Below the pieces are notes generated by a model. That model did not search any database, had not been told where the DNA came from, and saw only the letters and a list, made by a program, of their open reading frames with translations. Source: Pandoraea horticolens (GTDB lineage Bacteria > Pseudomonadota > Gammaproteobacteria > Burkholderiales > Burkholderiaceae). From it: DNA of 64,000 nt. A program made the translations under genes and the position numbers. Below are positions 8,211 to 17,170 of the stretch, piece after piece (positions within the stretch are counted from its first letter, which is position 1; every line of letters starts with the position of its first letter). The stretch spans positions 1-64,000 of the forward strand of contig NZ_CABPSM010000013.1 in assembly GCF_902459555.1 (NCBI RefSeq), in the 5' to 3' direction.

Positions 8211-9839
8211 GTCCTACACCAAGACGCAAGTCAGACGCGCGATGGCGCCGCCCCCCTGGAGCAACCCGAAGTCAAAGAGGCGGTGGACGGCGTACTGGAC
8301 CCGAACCTGTCGACAGCAACGGTCGTTGTCCCGATCTACACGGGCAAGGAAGTGGGCGATGAGATAGAGATGTTCTGGAAAGGCCGCACACCGGTGGACT
8401 CCACTGACGATAGCATCCGCGTCACGGTAGCCAACAAGGGGCGCCCCACCAACTTCTACGTCGAAGCGCAATACATCCAGCCTAACGAGGGCACCAAGGT
8501 CGAAGTGTCGTACACGGTGACCCATGCCAACGGCAGCACGGACGGCTCCCTGCCCCTGTACCTCAGCATCGGCCAGCAGACCCCGGTGCTGGGCGAGGTC
8601 CAGCCCCCGGTGGTCGATGGCGTCGCAAAAAACGGCGTGCTCAACCTGGAGAGCGTGCCCCAGCAAGGGGCCCGTGCGATGGTATCGCCTTACCTTGGCA
8701 TGCAACTCTTCGATGTTGTGTTCATCGAGATCAACGACCGCGACTACGAGTGGGGTGCCAAAAGCATCGATACTCCGGCCCAGGTGGGGCAGCCGGTCGA
8801 ATTCACCATCCCGCGCGACATCCTGGCCGGCTATGCCGGCCAGACTATCGAGCTGCGCAGCACTGTGATCCCGGCCAAGGGTGGCAAGAGTGTTTCACCG
8901 TCATTGCCGGTACTCGTATTAGAGCCGGTCGGCGCACTGCCCAAAGCCGTGGTGCCGCTCGCCACGGGCGACGGCAACGCGCTGGACCCGAAAACGGTCA
9001 CGGGCCCCACCATCGAAGTGGTGGTCAAGCCGTACCCTGGCGTCGCCGAACGCGACGTGATCGCGTTCACGTGGAAGAACTCGAATGACCTGCCGCCGCA
9101 GCCGTTCCAGCAGAGTCAGACCGCGCCCCAAAATCCGCAGAAAGACTATTCATTCCCCGTGCCGCGCGCGTACGTGGACCAGAACATCGACGGCTCAGCC
9201 GACCTGTTCTACACAGTCACGCGCGGCACCGTCACGAAGCCTTCGGACGGCCTGACCCTGTGGATCGGCAATGCCTTCCAGGCACCGGCCAAGCTGGACC
9301 TGACCGGCCGCGGCTACATTGTGGCGGAAAAAACACCGCCGACAGTTTCAGACGCCTACTGCTACCAGCGCAGCGCCAACTTCGGCCAGGCGCCCTATAC
9401 GTACGTGAGCAGCGATCCAGCGGTGGTCACCGTCGACAAGAACACGGGCAAGGTCGCCCCCGTCGACAACGGCACCGCGATCATCACCGCAACCGATAGC
9501 CAGAAGGTAAGCCGAGCCTACCCCATCACGGTGAGCGGCGTGCGCAAAGTGTATTTCGTGAGCGGGTCGGCCAACTTCAAGGGAGCGCAGGCGGCATGCG
9601 CAGCGGCGGGCCTTGCCACCCTCACGCTAGACGAGATGCGCCAGTTCTGGCGGCTCTACTATCCCAGTGCCGGGCCTGTCGCAGACTATCTTAGCTGGCT
9701 GTCCTACCCGTTCTGGACCAGCACGAACATCGGCGCGGGCACGGCTTACGCCTACGATCTGAACGGCGACTCCGCGCAAGGCAACGCCACGGGACGTAAT
9801 CAGGACGACTACCTGCAAGTGACGGGCATTGCCCCCTAA
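8208..9839 (+). CDS. Ig-like / BIG2 / lectin-like C-terminal domain protein (543 aa)
   Basis: The start is the ATG at 8208, preceded by CGGAGCACCCCA. Residues about 15-125, 130-240 and 245-365 form three Ig-like repeats akin to those in the 1612 protein (LDPNLS, YLGM, YPGV elements; LyLsIG, LVLEP, LWIG closing strands). Residues about 372-452 look like a BIG2-type domain (SSDPAVVTVDKNTGKV, GTAIITAT). The last about 95 residues (FKGAQAACAAAGLATLTLDE, then W..FWTST, then DLNGDSAQG) resemble the lectin-like or DUF1566-like end domains of invasin/intimin-type and Ig-repeat adhesins. This suggests a carbohydrate or surface-binding tip. There is no signal peptide, so export would have to use another route. 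It is the intact parent of the relic at 4857-5152. Confidence 0.75.
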   Translation: MVLHQDASQTRDGAAPLEQPEVKEAVDGVLDPNLSTATVVVPIYTGKEVGDEIEMFWKGRTPVDSTDDSIRVTVANKGRPTNFYVEAQYIQPNEGTKVEVSYTVTHANGSTDGSLPLYLSIGQQTPVLGEVQPPVVDGVAKNGVLNLESVPQQGARAMVSPYLGMQLFDVVFIEINDRDYEWGAKSIDTPAQVGQPVEFTIPRDILAGYAGQTIELRSTVIPAKGGKSVSPSLPVLVLEPVGALPKAVVPLATGDGNALDPKTVTGPTIEVVVKPYPGVAERDVIAFTWKNSNDLPPQPFQQSQTAPQNPQKDYSFPVPRAYVDQNIDGSADLFYTVTRGTVTKPSDGLTLWIGNAFQAPAKLDLTGRGYIVAEKTPPTVSDAYCYQRSANFGQAPYTYVSSDPAVVTVDKNTGKVAPVDNGTAIITATDSQKVSRAYPITVSGVRKVYFVSGSANFKGAQAACAAAGLATLTLDEMRQFWRLYYPSAGPVADYLSWLSYPFWTSTNIGAGTAYAYDLNGDSAQGNATGRNQDDYLQVTGIAP

Positions 9840-9915
9840 TGCGACCCAGCCGCGCCTTGCCGCCACTGCTGTACTGGCCGGGCGTCAGTCCTAGCGGTGC
9901 GATTAGACGAAGCCG
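9838..9915 (-). mobile_element. Possible IS110-family transposase fragment
   Basis: Read on the minus strand, this stretch encodes GLTPGQYSSGGKARLGRI. That is the GL-P-q-SSGGk-rl--I signature near the C-terminus of IS110/IS116/IS902 transposases. Only about 26 codons are recognisable and the frame breaks down on both sides. It abuts the stop of the 8208 gene and may mark the end of the tandem array. Confidence 0.5.
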
Positions 9916-10688
9916 GTCCTCGATGTTGCCGGCGTGCCCGAGTAGATCGCTCAGGCAACGTCTGCCCCCGCCCTGCAGGGTAGCCAGAGGCGACAAAACC
10001 CTGCCATGTCCGATGCAGGCAGAGCGCTGCCTGTTGGTGCTCGTCCTTCAGCAGTACGAAGCGCATGCTCGGGCATGTGCTATCACGGCCACGAGTCCGC
10101 CATTGACTATCGAACCCGATGGAATGAACCGATACTGTGTGATTTACGCGAGACTTATGAATTTAGACTGATTTATCGCGAAATTTGTGCACTAATATCA
10201 CTACGAATGCCCCGCCAACATGTATATTTACGACGGCGTGCTTGCAATGCAAAGATACGCAAGCGGTTTGCACTCGATTCTCACCGTCCGAAAATTGTGG
10301 CAGGGTTAATCCCGCAATACGAAATCGGATTAACGCGTGCGTCATAGATTTTTCTTCGATTCCGAGCGAATGGATAGCACAATCTATGCAATATTCTTTC
10401 TTCCAAATCGGCGCAAATCGATGAATCGAGGTCGGCAATGCCTAACTGGAAGCATCGATCGCAGATAACAAACCCTGCGAGCATATGTCATCGCCTTTCC
10501 ATTCACTGTGCTCCCCCTCTGTCAGCGCGCGCTCGCGGGTACTGTGAATGAAGGGAGCCAGACCGTGAATGCACTTGGCAATCCGGCGGAATCATGGGCG
10601 GCGAACTGCATCTGAACGGAGCTTAAACGGTAGCGCCTATTGCCCTGGCTCCGGCGTTGAGCAATGCCGCATGATCGCTGAGGGAGGA
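9916..10688. other. Intergenic region, no gene recognised
   Basis: About 770 bases lie between the transposase fragment and the EAL gene. The part from about 10100 to 10430 is clearly richer in AT than its surroundings and has no convincing coding frame. It may hold the promoter of the EAL gene, but I could not assign one. Confidence 0.4.
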
Positions 10689-10691
10689 ATG

Positions 10692-12239
10692 ATGAGACGT
10701 TGGCGGTTGAATCTCCTCGCTCCGAGAAAGTGGTACCAGTGGCCTATGTTGGCAGCCGCTGGCTTGCCTCTACTCATTGGCTTGGCGGTGTCTTTCTGGC
10801 ATGCGCACAGAGTGTTGCACGCTGATGCAGCGTCTCAGGCGCAACGCACACTTGGCCACATTGACCGGATGTTGGGCAACGCCCGTGACACAGCGTTGCG
10901 AGTCGGTCCGCGAGCGGGAATGGCCTGCGAGGATGTGGTGCTCGAGCTCCGGGAGCAGGTTAACTCGGTATTGTTTGTCCGCTCTGTCGACCTTCTGACA
11001 AATGACAACGAAGTCTACTGCAGTTCTCTATATGGCAATTACCACGGCCATCTAGATCTGACCGCTTACGTCGATGGGCATCTACGCATCGCTCCGCACA
11101 GCGGAACGCAACCAGACGCCACGTTGCTCGTCTATCGGAACGCAATCGATGGCCGGGGAGCGATCGTGACCATCGACGGCCGACACGTACGTGATGTTCT
11201 ATCGTTGCTCGATCGCGAAGACGTCCTGTTATCGATCCAGGTCGGCGATGTGACGCTTGGCCCGAACGGGATTATCGATATGGCCGTGGCGCATACTCCA
11301 GATACCGTTTTGCGTTCCGAGCAATTTCCGGTATCCGTGCTCGCCACAATACCTGCCGGCACACTACCGAAACGCGTGGTTACGGACTACTCGGGGGTGA
11401 TCGGTGTGTGCGCCATGTTCGGTTTAGTGCTGGTCATCTCGATCCAGAGAGCTTCCAAGCACGTCCGGGTACGCCAGCGCGAGATGGTGCGCGCCATGGA
11501 ACACGGGGAATTCGTCCCCTATCTTCAGCCCTTGGTCAACGCCGCCGATGCGCGCTGGGTGGGTGCCGAAGTGCTTGTACGATGGCATCACCCGACGGAG
11601 GGTATCATCCCGCCCAACAATTTTATTCCATTGGCGGAGTCGAGCGCATTGATCACGCCTATTACGCGAGCGCTCTTTCGTGCCGTCGCAGAAAAACTCG
11701 CCCTCGTTAACCTACCCAAAGGTTTCCGCCTGAGCTTTAACGTAAGTCCGCAACATTTGACGGATGCGTCAATCATCAGCGACTGCGATGCCTTATTAGC
11801 TATGCTCGGAGAAAAGCGCGTACAGATTGTGCTTGAACTGACCGAGCGCGAACTGCTTGCCGCGCAAAGCGAGACGCGGCGAATTCTCGAGGCGCTACAC
11901 TCGCGCGGTATTAAGATCGCTATCGACGATTTTGGTACAGGACACTCGAGCCTTGGATACTTACGCGACTTCGACATGGACGCGGTAAAAATCGACCAGT
12001 CATTCGTGGAAAAAATTGGTGCCGATCCGCTTGCAGAGCGCGTTCTGGAGAGCATCCTGGAATTAGCCGCCAAGTTGGAATTGATCACAATTGCCGAAGG
12101 TGTCGAAACTACGGAGCAGCGCAATTACCTCAGCGATCGCGGCGTACCACTGCTTCAGGGCTTCTTATTCGGGCGTCCGAGCCCAATCGATGCGTTCATC
12201 GTCGAACTTCAATCAAGAAGCGCCGCAGCTTCGACCTGA
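10692..12239 (+). CDS. CSS-motif EAL-domain c-di-GMP phosphodiesterase (515 aa)
   Basis: This is an inner-membrane enzyme expected to hydrolyse cyclic di-GMP to pGpG. It has an N-terminal transmembrane helix (WPMLAAAGLPLLIGLAVSFW), then a periplasmic sensor with a cysteine and the YCSSLYG element of the CSS domain. A second membrane helix follows (IGVCAMFGLVLVISI), then a cytoplasmic EAL domain. Catalytic signatures are intact: EVLVRW (the EAL position), SFNVSP, ELTERE, IDDFGTGHSS, VKIDQSF, AEGVET, and QGFLFGRP. CSS-EAL enzymes are known to respond to the redox state of the periplasmic cysteines. The ATG at 10692 is favoured because GAGGGAGG lies just upstream; the ATG at 10689 and an upstream one at 10569 are alternatives. 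The C-terminus runs into an IS3-type remnant but seems full length. Confidence 0.9.
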   Translation: MRRWRLNLLAPRKWYQWPMLAAAGLPLLIGLAVSFWHAHRVLHADAASQAQRTLGHIDRMLGNARDTALRVGPRAGMACEDVVLELREQVNSVLFVRSVDLLTNDNEVYCSSLYGNYHGHLDLTAYVDGHLRIAPHSGTQPDATLLVYRNAIDGRGAIVTIDGRHVRDVLSLLDREDVLLSIQVGDVTLGPNGIIDMAVAHTPDTVLRSEQFPVSVLATIPAGTLPKRVVTDYSGVIGVCAMFGLVLVISIQRASKHVRVRQREMVRAMEHGEFVPYLQPLVNAADARWVGAEVLVRWHHPTEGIIPPNNFIPLAESSALITPITRALFRAVAEKLALVNLPKGFRLSFNVSPQHLTDASIISDCDALLAMLGEKRVQIVLELTERELLAAQSETRRILEALHSRGIKIAIDDFGTGHSSLGYLRDFDMDAVKIDQSFVEKIGADPLAERVLESILELAAKLELITIAEGVETTEQRNYLSDRGVPLLQGFLFGRPSPIDAFIVELQSRSAAAST

Positions 12240-12300
12240 AGCTGCGGCTGAGAACGCCCGGTTGAAGAAGCTGTTGGCAGAGTCCCTGCTGGAAAACGGG
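12217..12300 (+). mobile_element. IS3-family orfA C-terminal fragment
   Basis: In the frame overlapping the end of the EAL gene, the translation EAAAENARLKKLLAESLLEN matches the leucine-zipper end of IS3-family (IS407-type) OrfA transposase proteins. No helix-turn-helix half or orfB follows, so it is a remnant. Confidence 0.65.
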
Positions 12301-12590
12301 TCCCCCGCGAAACGGATCGCGAACCGCTGTGCCGGTCGTCGGCAACATGGAAAGTCGCCAAACAGATCCCAGAGCTCGCGACTCAGAAGCACGTTTTTCG
12401 GAATCTCATCAAGCACCCGGAATTCTGGAAAGAGCCGGCCTGGTTGAAGAGGTGGCGGAGAGCCTCGACCACGTGCACGAGGCTCCCTGGCGGCGGCACG
12501 CAATCGACGAATCACACATCTCTGAACGAAACGCGCGACGCACGTGCGGCGTATTCACTGATCGTAGTAAGACCACAAGGACGATGCCAA
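12301..12590. other. Intergenic region downstream of IS remnant
   Basis: About 290 bases lie between the IS3 fragment and the end of the aquaporin gene. Neither strand has a coding frame that I recognise. It is probably further insertion-sequence debris. Confidence 0.35.
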
Positions 12591-13289
12591 CTAGTTTTCC
12601 GCAGTTTGCGGATTGAGCAGCACCTTCCAGATTGCCGCGCCCAGTGCGCCGCCAATAAGCGGTGCAACCCAGAACAACCAAAGCTGACTGAGGGCGTCAG
12701 TATGCGCGAAGAACGCGACGGCGGTCGAGCGCGCTGGATTCACCGATGTGTTTGTCACAGGAATCGAAATCAGGTGGATCAAGGTAAGCGCCAAACCAAT
12801 AGCCAGAGGCCCGAATCCAGCGGGTGCGCGCGTATCCGTCGAACCGAGAATCACGATCAGGAACCCGGCAGTGAGCGTGATCTCGGTCAACGCGGCAGAC
12901 ACGAGACTATAGTGTCCGGGCGACAAGGCCCCGTAGCCGTTGGACGCGAAGCCGCCTGCTTCGAAGCTCGGCGCACCGCTGGCGATTGCATAGAGCACAC
13001 TCGCCGCCGCGACGCCGCCGACCACTTGCGAGATCCAGTACGGAAGAACGTCGCGCCAAGCAAATCGGCCAGCGACGGCTACGCCCAATGTAACTGCGGG
13101 ATTGAAATGGCCGCCGGAAATGCCACCGACGGCATAGGCCATTGTGAGAACGGTCAAACCGAAAGCCAAGGCAACTCCGGCAAAGCCGATGCCTAGGTTC
13201 GGGAATGCGGCAGCCAGCACCGCACTGCCGCAACCGCCCAAGACGAGCCAGAAAGTACCAAAAAACTCCGCTGCTAATTTCTTGGTCAT
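12591..13289 (-). CDS. aqpZ: Aquaporin Z
   Basis: This is a 232-residue MIP-family channel with six membrane segments and two half-helices, the normal length for AqpZ. Both NPA boxes are present: HFNPAVT with Asn63-Pro-Ala, and SVNPARS with Asn184-Pro-Ala. The selectivity-filter residues Phe43, His172, Thr181 and Arg187 match those of E. coli AqpZ (Phe43, His174, Thr183, Arg189), which predicts a water-selective channel rather than a glycerol facilitator. The ATG has a GGAG ribosome site. The gene stands alone, with IS debris downstream and a long non-coding stretch upstream. Confidence 0.95.
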   Translation of the reverse strand: MTKKLAAEFFGTFWLVLGGCGSAVLAAAFPNLGIGFAGVALAFGLTVLTMAYAVGGISGGHFNPAVTLGVAVAGRFAWRDVLPYWISQVVGGVAAASVLYAIASGAPSFEAGGFASNGYGALSPGHYSLVSAALTEITLTAGFLIVILGSTDTRAPAGFGPLAIGLALTLIHLISIPVTNTSVNPARSTAVAFFAHTDALSQLWLFWVAPLIGGALGAAIWKVLLNPQTAEN

Positions 13290-14407
13290 TGTAATACTCC
13301 ACTCGGAGCCTCAAAACAGGTACGGTTCGAACACAATCGCGCGAACCCCGAAACCACCTCCGATAGCCCCTTGGGGTGAGGCTCCGACGTGGTTGGCAGC
13401 AAAAAACAGAAAGAAGTCCTACCAATTATCGGAATAACGATTTTAACGTCTCTCAAGAACCGGCCACAGAGCATCTGTGTGTCCCGAGTTACAGGGATAA
13501 CTCCATTAGACAAAAGTAACGCAAATAAGAAAACCAACAGTTTTGATAGTTATGACATACTGAAATTTGTGGCCTCATGGCAGTCAGGCGAGAAAAACTG
13601 ACACTTGTAGCATCTGGTCCCCGAGCACGGCTTCCACTTCTCCGTTAGAAGCCATTCTCTCAAGTTCAAGTGACCAGAAAATTGCTGGGTAAATCACCGG
13701 CGCACCATCGATGATGACAAATCATATTTTTTAGCCACCCAGTGCAAATCATTATATTGTTATTAATTGTTGATAGAAAAAGTCGGCCGATCAAGATTTC
13801 ACGGGAAGATGCGGGGTGCATTAGGCAACAGTCGCTTTTCCCCTTTGGGGGGCGTCCTGAGCGTGGCACATAGGAATAATCAAGGCAACAAACTCACACT
13901 CAAGGAAAGTGGTTTCACCGCTGCGACCGAACCTAACGGGAGCGGAGCGCACCGGTGTCGTCAAGTCTGGCCACAGCGTTCAACCTCGCTCTATAAAATG
14001 ATTTTTAAAAAAACTGGCATCATGACATATTAATTAAAATTATTTATCCATTATTCAGGCGTAATGAACCGTTGCGCAGGATTTTATGTCTTAGAATCTG
14101 GCTTCAGTTCACGCCCGCCCTTTCACTAGAAAATTCGAGCCTTCCTGGCGACGTTCGCGAAACGCGGCCCTCTTGGCTAAAGGGGGATTCATATGCAGTC
14201 CGGAATGTGAACCTCCGGTCTGATGTACAAGCGTCTGCTCGTCAATTCTTTGATGCTCGTTTGGGACGTTGGGGCAAGGAGCAAGCCGACAATGCCACGG
14301 AAACAGCCTGGATAAGAGAGTGAGCGACGCGCCAAGCGCTCCCCATGCTAACGAACCAGAACGGTTCACGCTGCAATGCAGGCAGTGCGTCAGAACGAGA
14401 CGAAACT
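13290..14407. other. Long non-coding region between aqpZ and a LysR gene
   Basis: About 1.1 kb lies between divergent genes. Several AT-rich segments (about 13400-13600, 13680-13780, 13990-14060) interrupt GC-rich ones. I found no convincing coding frame, RNA gene or complete insertion sequence. It must hold the promoters of both flanking genes. Confidence 0.4.
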
Positions 14408-15322
14408 ATGGCCATCGATGAAGAAATCACCCTGAAGAAGTTGCAGATATTTCAGTCCTTCATGGCGCTGGGCAACGTGGCGCGCGCCTCGGAAGCGCTT
14501 GGGCAGAGTGCCGTAAGCGTGCATCGCGCGCTGCGCTCACTTGAAGACGGGTTGCGCTGCCCGCTGTTTAAGCTCGATGGGCGCAAGCTGATCCCGTTGG
14601 CAACAGCCTACATCTTTGCAGATCATGTCAAACGCATTCTTAACGAATGTGAAACCGGCATCCGCCGCACCCGCGAGGCAGCCGGATTCACGTCGCCCAC
14701 TATGAAGCTTGGTGGATTGTATTCGCTTACCGTTCGCACTATCCCACGCGTACTAGCCGGCCTGAAAACACGACGCCCCGCACTCGACATTGAGCTCACA
14801 TTGGGCGCCAATCGCGACCTACTCGGTAAATTAAAAGACGGGCAACTCGACGCAATCATCATCGCATTAGGCGAACCCGGCAACGCTGATTTGCTCACCG
14901 TGCCGATGTTCAACGACGCGATCCTGTTTGCCGCCCCCGTCAATTCACCCTACGCAACGTATTCCGAAATAGACTTGCAGGCAATGCGCGATGAAAAGTT
15001 TGTTGCGCCCAGCGACGAGTTTGCGGAGTATCGCGACTTCGTCGAGGCTTTCCAGAAGGCTGGCTTTCAACCTAATATTGCATTGCACGTAGGAGATATT
15101 TTCTCGCTGATGAACTTTGTGAGCGTCGGCATAGGCTACGCGCTGCTTCCGCGTCGTGTCGGAGACTTCAATCCCAAAATTCAGTTGATCCCTCTCGGGG
15201 AGCGCTACGCTATCAGTCAGCATATTGGACTTGTTTTGCCACGCAATCGAGAGCGCGAGCCTAACCTCCTCGCATTATCTGCAGAGTGCCGGCTGCTCGG
15301 GGCGGAATGGTCTCGGTACTAG
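14408..15322 (+). CDS. LysR-family regulator, MdcR-like (304 aa)
   Basis: The N-terminal winged helix-turn-helix (residues 1-65) includes ITLKKLQIFQSFMALGNVAR, ALGQSAVSVHRALRSLE and GLRCPLFK. That wording is characteristic of the MdcR/malonate-responsive branch of LysR regulators. A type 2 periplasmic-binding-like effector domain follows. The start ATG at 14408 is the first Met that opens the conserved HTH; the longer frame from 14345 adds a polar, non-conserved leader. Known MdcR proteins activate malonate decarboxylase and transporter genes, but none of those is in this window, so the target here is unknown. The gene converges on the LuxR gene. Confidence 0.85.
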   Translation: MAIDEEITLKKLQIFQSFMALGNVARASEALGQSAVSVHRALRSLEDGLRCPLFKLDGRKLIPLATAYIFADHVKRILNECETGIRRTREAAGFTSPTMKLGGLYSLTVRTIPRVLAGLKTRRPALDIELTLGANRDLLGKLKDGQLDAIIIALGEPGNADLLTVPMFNDAILFAAPVNSPYATYSEIDLQAMRDEKFVAPSDEFAEYRDFVEAFQKAGFQPNIALHVGDIFSLMNFVSVGIGYALLPRRVGDFNPKIQLIPLGERYAISQHIGLVLPRNREREPNLLALSAECRLLGAEWSRY

Positions 15323-15513
15323 GACGGGAAATTGCCTGCATTTCGCGACTTCTGAAGCGCCCCCACGTAACCGAGGACACAAGACCTCTCTTGGAAATAA
15401 GGGATCGCCTTGCGCCTATCAGCAAGCCCGGTCATTGTCTGGAAAGCATCGAAATTCTGACCGAACCGATGGCACCTCGATACGAATTTGGCCGCCTTCG
15501 TACCGCACCGCAG

Positions 15514-16242
15514 TTACGCAGTATCGAGTAGTCCAATGCGAGCCGCTTTAAACACAACGGCGACTCTGGAGAACACACCAAACTTGCTGCGAATGTTCAT
15601 CATATGGAAGTTGATAGTCGCCTCCGAGCACGAGAGTATCTGCGACATTTCCCACGTCGATTTCCCGCTCGCCATCCACTTCAAGCACTCCTTCTCGCGC
15701 TTGGTCAGCTTTGGAACAACGATCTCGAGGTGGCCTGCAATATGTTCCTGAGCGCTCTCGATAGCAACGTCGCGCAACAATGTCAGCGCCGGCAGCCGAA
15801 GAGATAAATCGCGCTTGGTCCTCGCCGTGAAGTCTTCGCTACTTGCAAGCGACAACATCCCGGCCTCCCGACGAGGGCCATGGATCGGAAAGACGAGCCC
15901 ACTTCTGGCTCCAACCATCGAGGCTCCGTCAAATAGTTTGCGTTCGAGTGTGGACGTCGGTGAACTCTCGCCCCATATGATTGGAAGCGATTGAGCAGTA
16001 ATTTGCTCAACCATCGGTTCCACAAAGTATAACCTCTGCTTCATGTAGAACCTAATCCAATCTGATGGATAATTATTTCTCACGTAGGCATGCCCAAAAC
16101 CCAAGCCTTCGTGAGGAAAAATTGAAAAAAGAGTGTACTCAAAACCGTGATGGTAGGCAATGCCAGCTAAAGTATCGAACCACTCTTGTTCATTTTTCTT
16201 ACCCAAAAGAGTAGACGCATCGCCAAATATCTGTCTAGCCAT
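15514..16242 (-). CDS. LuxR-type quorum-sensing regulator, solo (242 aa)
   Basis: The N-terminal autoinducer-binding domain spans residues about 20-160. The C-terminal GerE/LuxR helix-turn-helix (about 175-240) contains LTKREKECLKWMASGKS, WEMSQILSCSEATINFHM and IRSKFGV, and resembles LasR in layout. In the ligand pocket, Tyr58, Trp62, Tyr66 and Trp90 are kept. The Asp normally preceding the Pro in the DP motif is Glu75 (FVEP). No luxI synthase is in the window, so it is a solo that may sense foreign or self-made signals encoded elsewhere. I choose the ATG at 16242, behind a run of eight G. The alternative ATG at 16263 would make the G-run coding. Confidence 0.87.
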   Translation of the reverse strand: MARQIFGDASTLLGKKNEQEWFDTLAGIAYHHGFEYTLFSIFPHEGLGFGHAYVRNNYPSDWIRFYMKQRLYFVEPMVEQITAQSLPIIWGESSPTSTLERKLFDGASMVGARSGLVFPIHGPRREAGMLSLASSEDFTARTKRDLSLRLPALTLLRDVAIESAQEHIAGHLEIVVPKLTKREKECLKWMASGKSTWEMSQILSCSEATINFHMMNIRSKFGVFSRVAVVFKAARIGLLDTA

Positions 16243-17170
16243 ATCCCCCCCCGTGGACGCCAAAAATTGTCAAATTGATGACAGCATTCTGCGAAAACAC
16301 TTTTTGCAACCGCTGCGCTAAGATGAGCCGCTTTGATTTCCTGGGGCGGGTTCTGAGGTTAGAGTCCAGCCTTTTTTTGGGAGCCCTCGGTCGCTGACCT
16401 AGGGCCATACTTCCTAGCAGATCCGCCGGTGTCAGCCAATAATGGCCAGACAGCCTCCATCTTGCAGCCAGAATCGACCAAAGACGAAAGCGGTACAGCA
16501 TTCACCCGCCAACAGAGATTCATGTTGACAGGACATCAACGATTGTTAGGTACATACCGGAAGTCGCAAGTCCGAGAGGTATGCTCACGAGACCATCATG
16601 AAGTGACAGTTTGTTAACTTGCAATATGATTTGTATACCAAAATAACTTGGATTTCAAATTATTTGATTTTTTTACAAACTTTGAAAGATAATTTTTATT
16701 ACTCACGAGCAAGAAAAATGTCTATGATCCCCGCCCATTTTGAATGGTATAGGGTTTGACTTCGTGGGCTGCAGAGGGGAGCCGCTCCTGACCATGCGGA
16801 TACTCTGGAGTATGCGCAGCATGTGCCGATGGAGGAATGGACAGACAGCTGGTTTGGCCGGAGAATCTGCGTGGAGGAGCCGTCTCGTCCACGTGCAACG
16901 TTGGCGGACGGTAAGGACAGAGCTGTTCTGTTCAGTCTGGATTTTGACACGGCCAGCTTCAACCGCCGGACTGCACCTCGGTGACCTGGGCATTCTGCTG
17001 CCTTGATGTTACATTCACCGCTAGATGAAACCGCTTGGCTAACCGCCCATCACTGGAAGGTGAGAGAGGCGGTTAGCCTAAAGCGACGCACACATGCGGT
17101 CAAGTGAATTAGTCCGGCCGATCATGGCAAGCACGGCGATGTGTGGCGCCGCGCCTGCCCAGAAACAGGC
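16243..17170. other. Long intergenic region upstream of the LuxR gene
   Basis: More than 900 bases with strongly AT-rich DNA around 16610-16720. One short frame on the + strand (about 16760-16985) has protein-like composition (MEEWTDSWFGRRICVEE) but no start context and no family I recognise. It may be a gene fragment. Otherwise nothing is seen. Confidence 0.35.
17037..17078. terminator. Inverted repeat downstream of the halovibrin-like gene
   Basis: GGCTAACCGCC at 17037-17047 and GGCGGTTAGCC at 17068-17078 form a perfect 11-bp stem with a 20-base loop. It lies about 95 bases after the stop of the minus-strand gene. No T-run follows, so intrinsic termination is uncertain; it could also stabilise the transcript. 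Confidence 0.5.

Noticed and set aside
9540-9840. Autotransporter or type V secretion tail on the Ig/lectin-like protein
   Set aside because: No beta-barrel domain, signal peptide or LPXTG-like anchor is present; the end looks lectin-like instead.
12444-13196. A 250-codon + strand frame over aqpZ
   Set aside because: aqpZ on the minus strand has both NPA motifs and normal length; the + frame is a shadow.
13310-13340. GGTTCGAAC that looks like a tRNA T-loop
   Set aside because: No acceptor stem, D-arm or anticodon arm could be paired around it.
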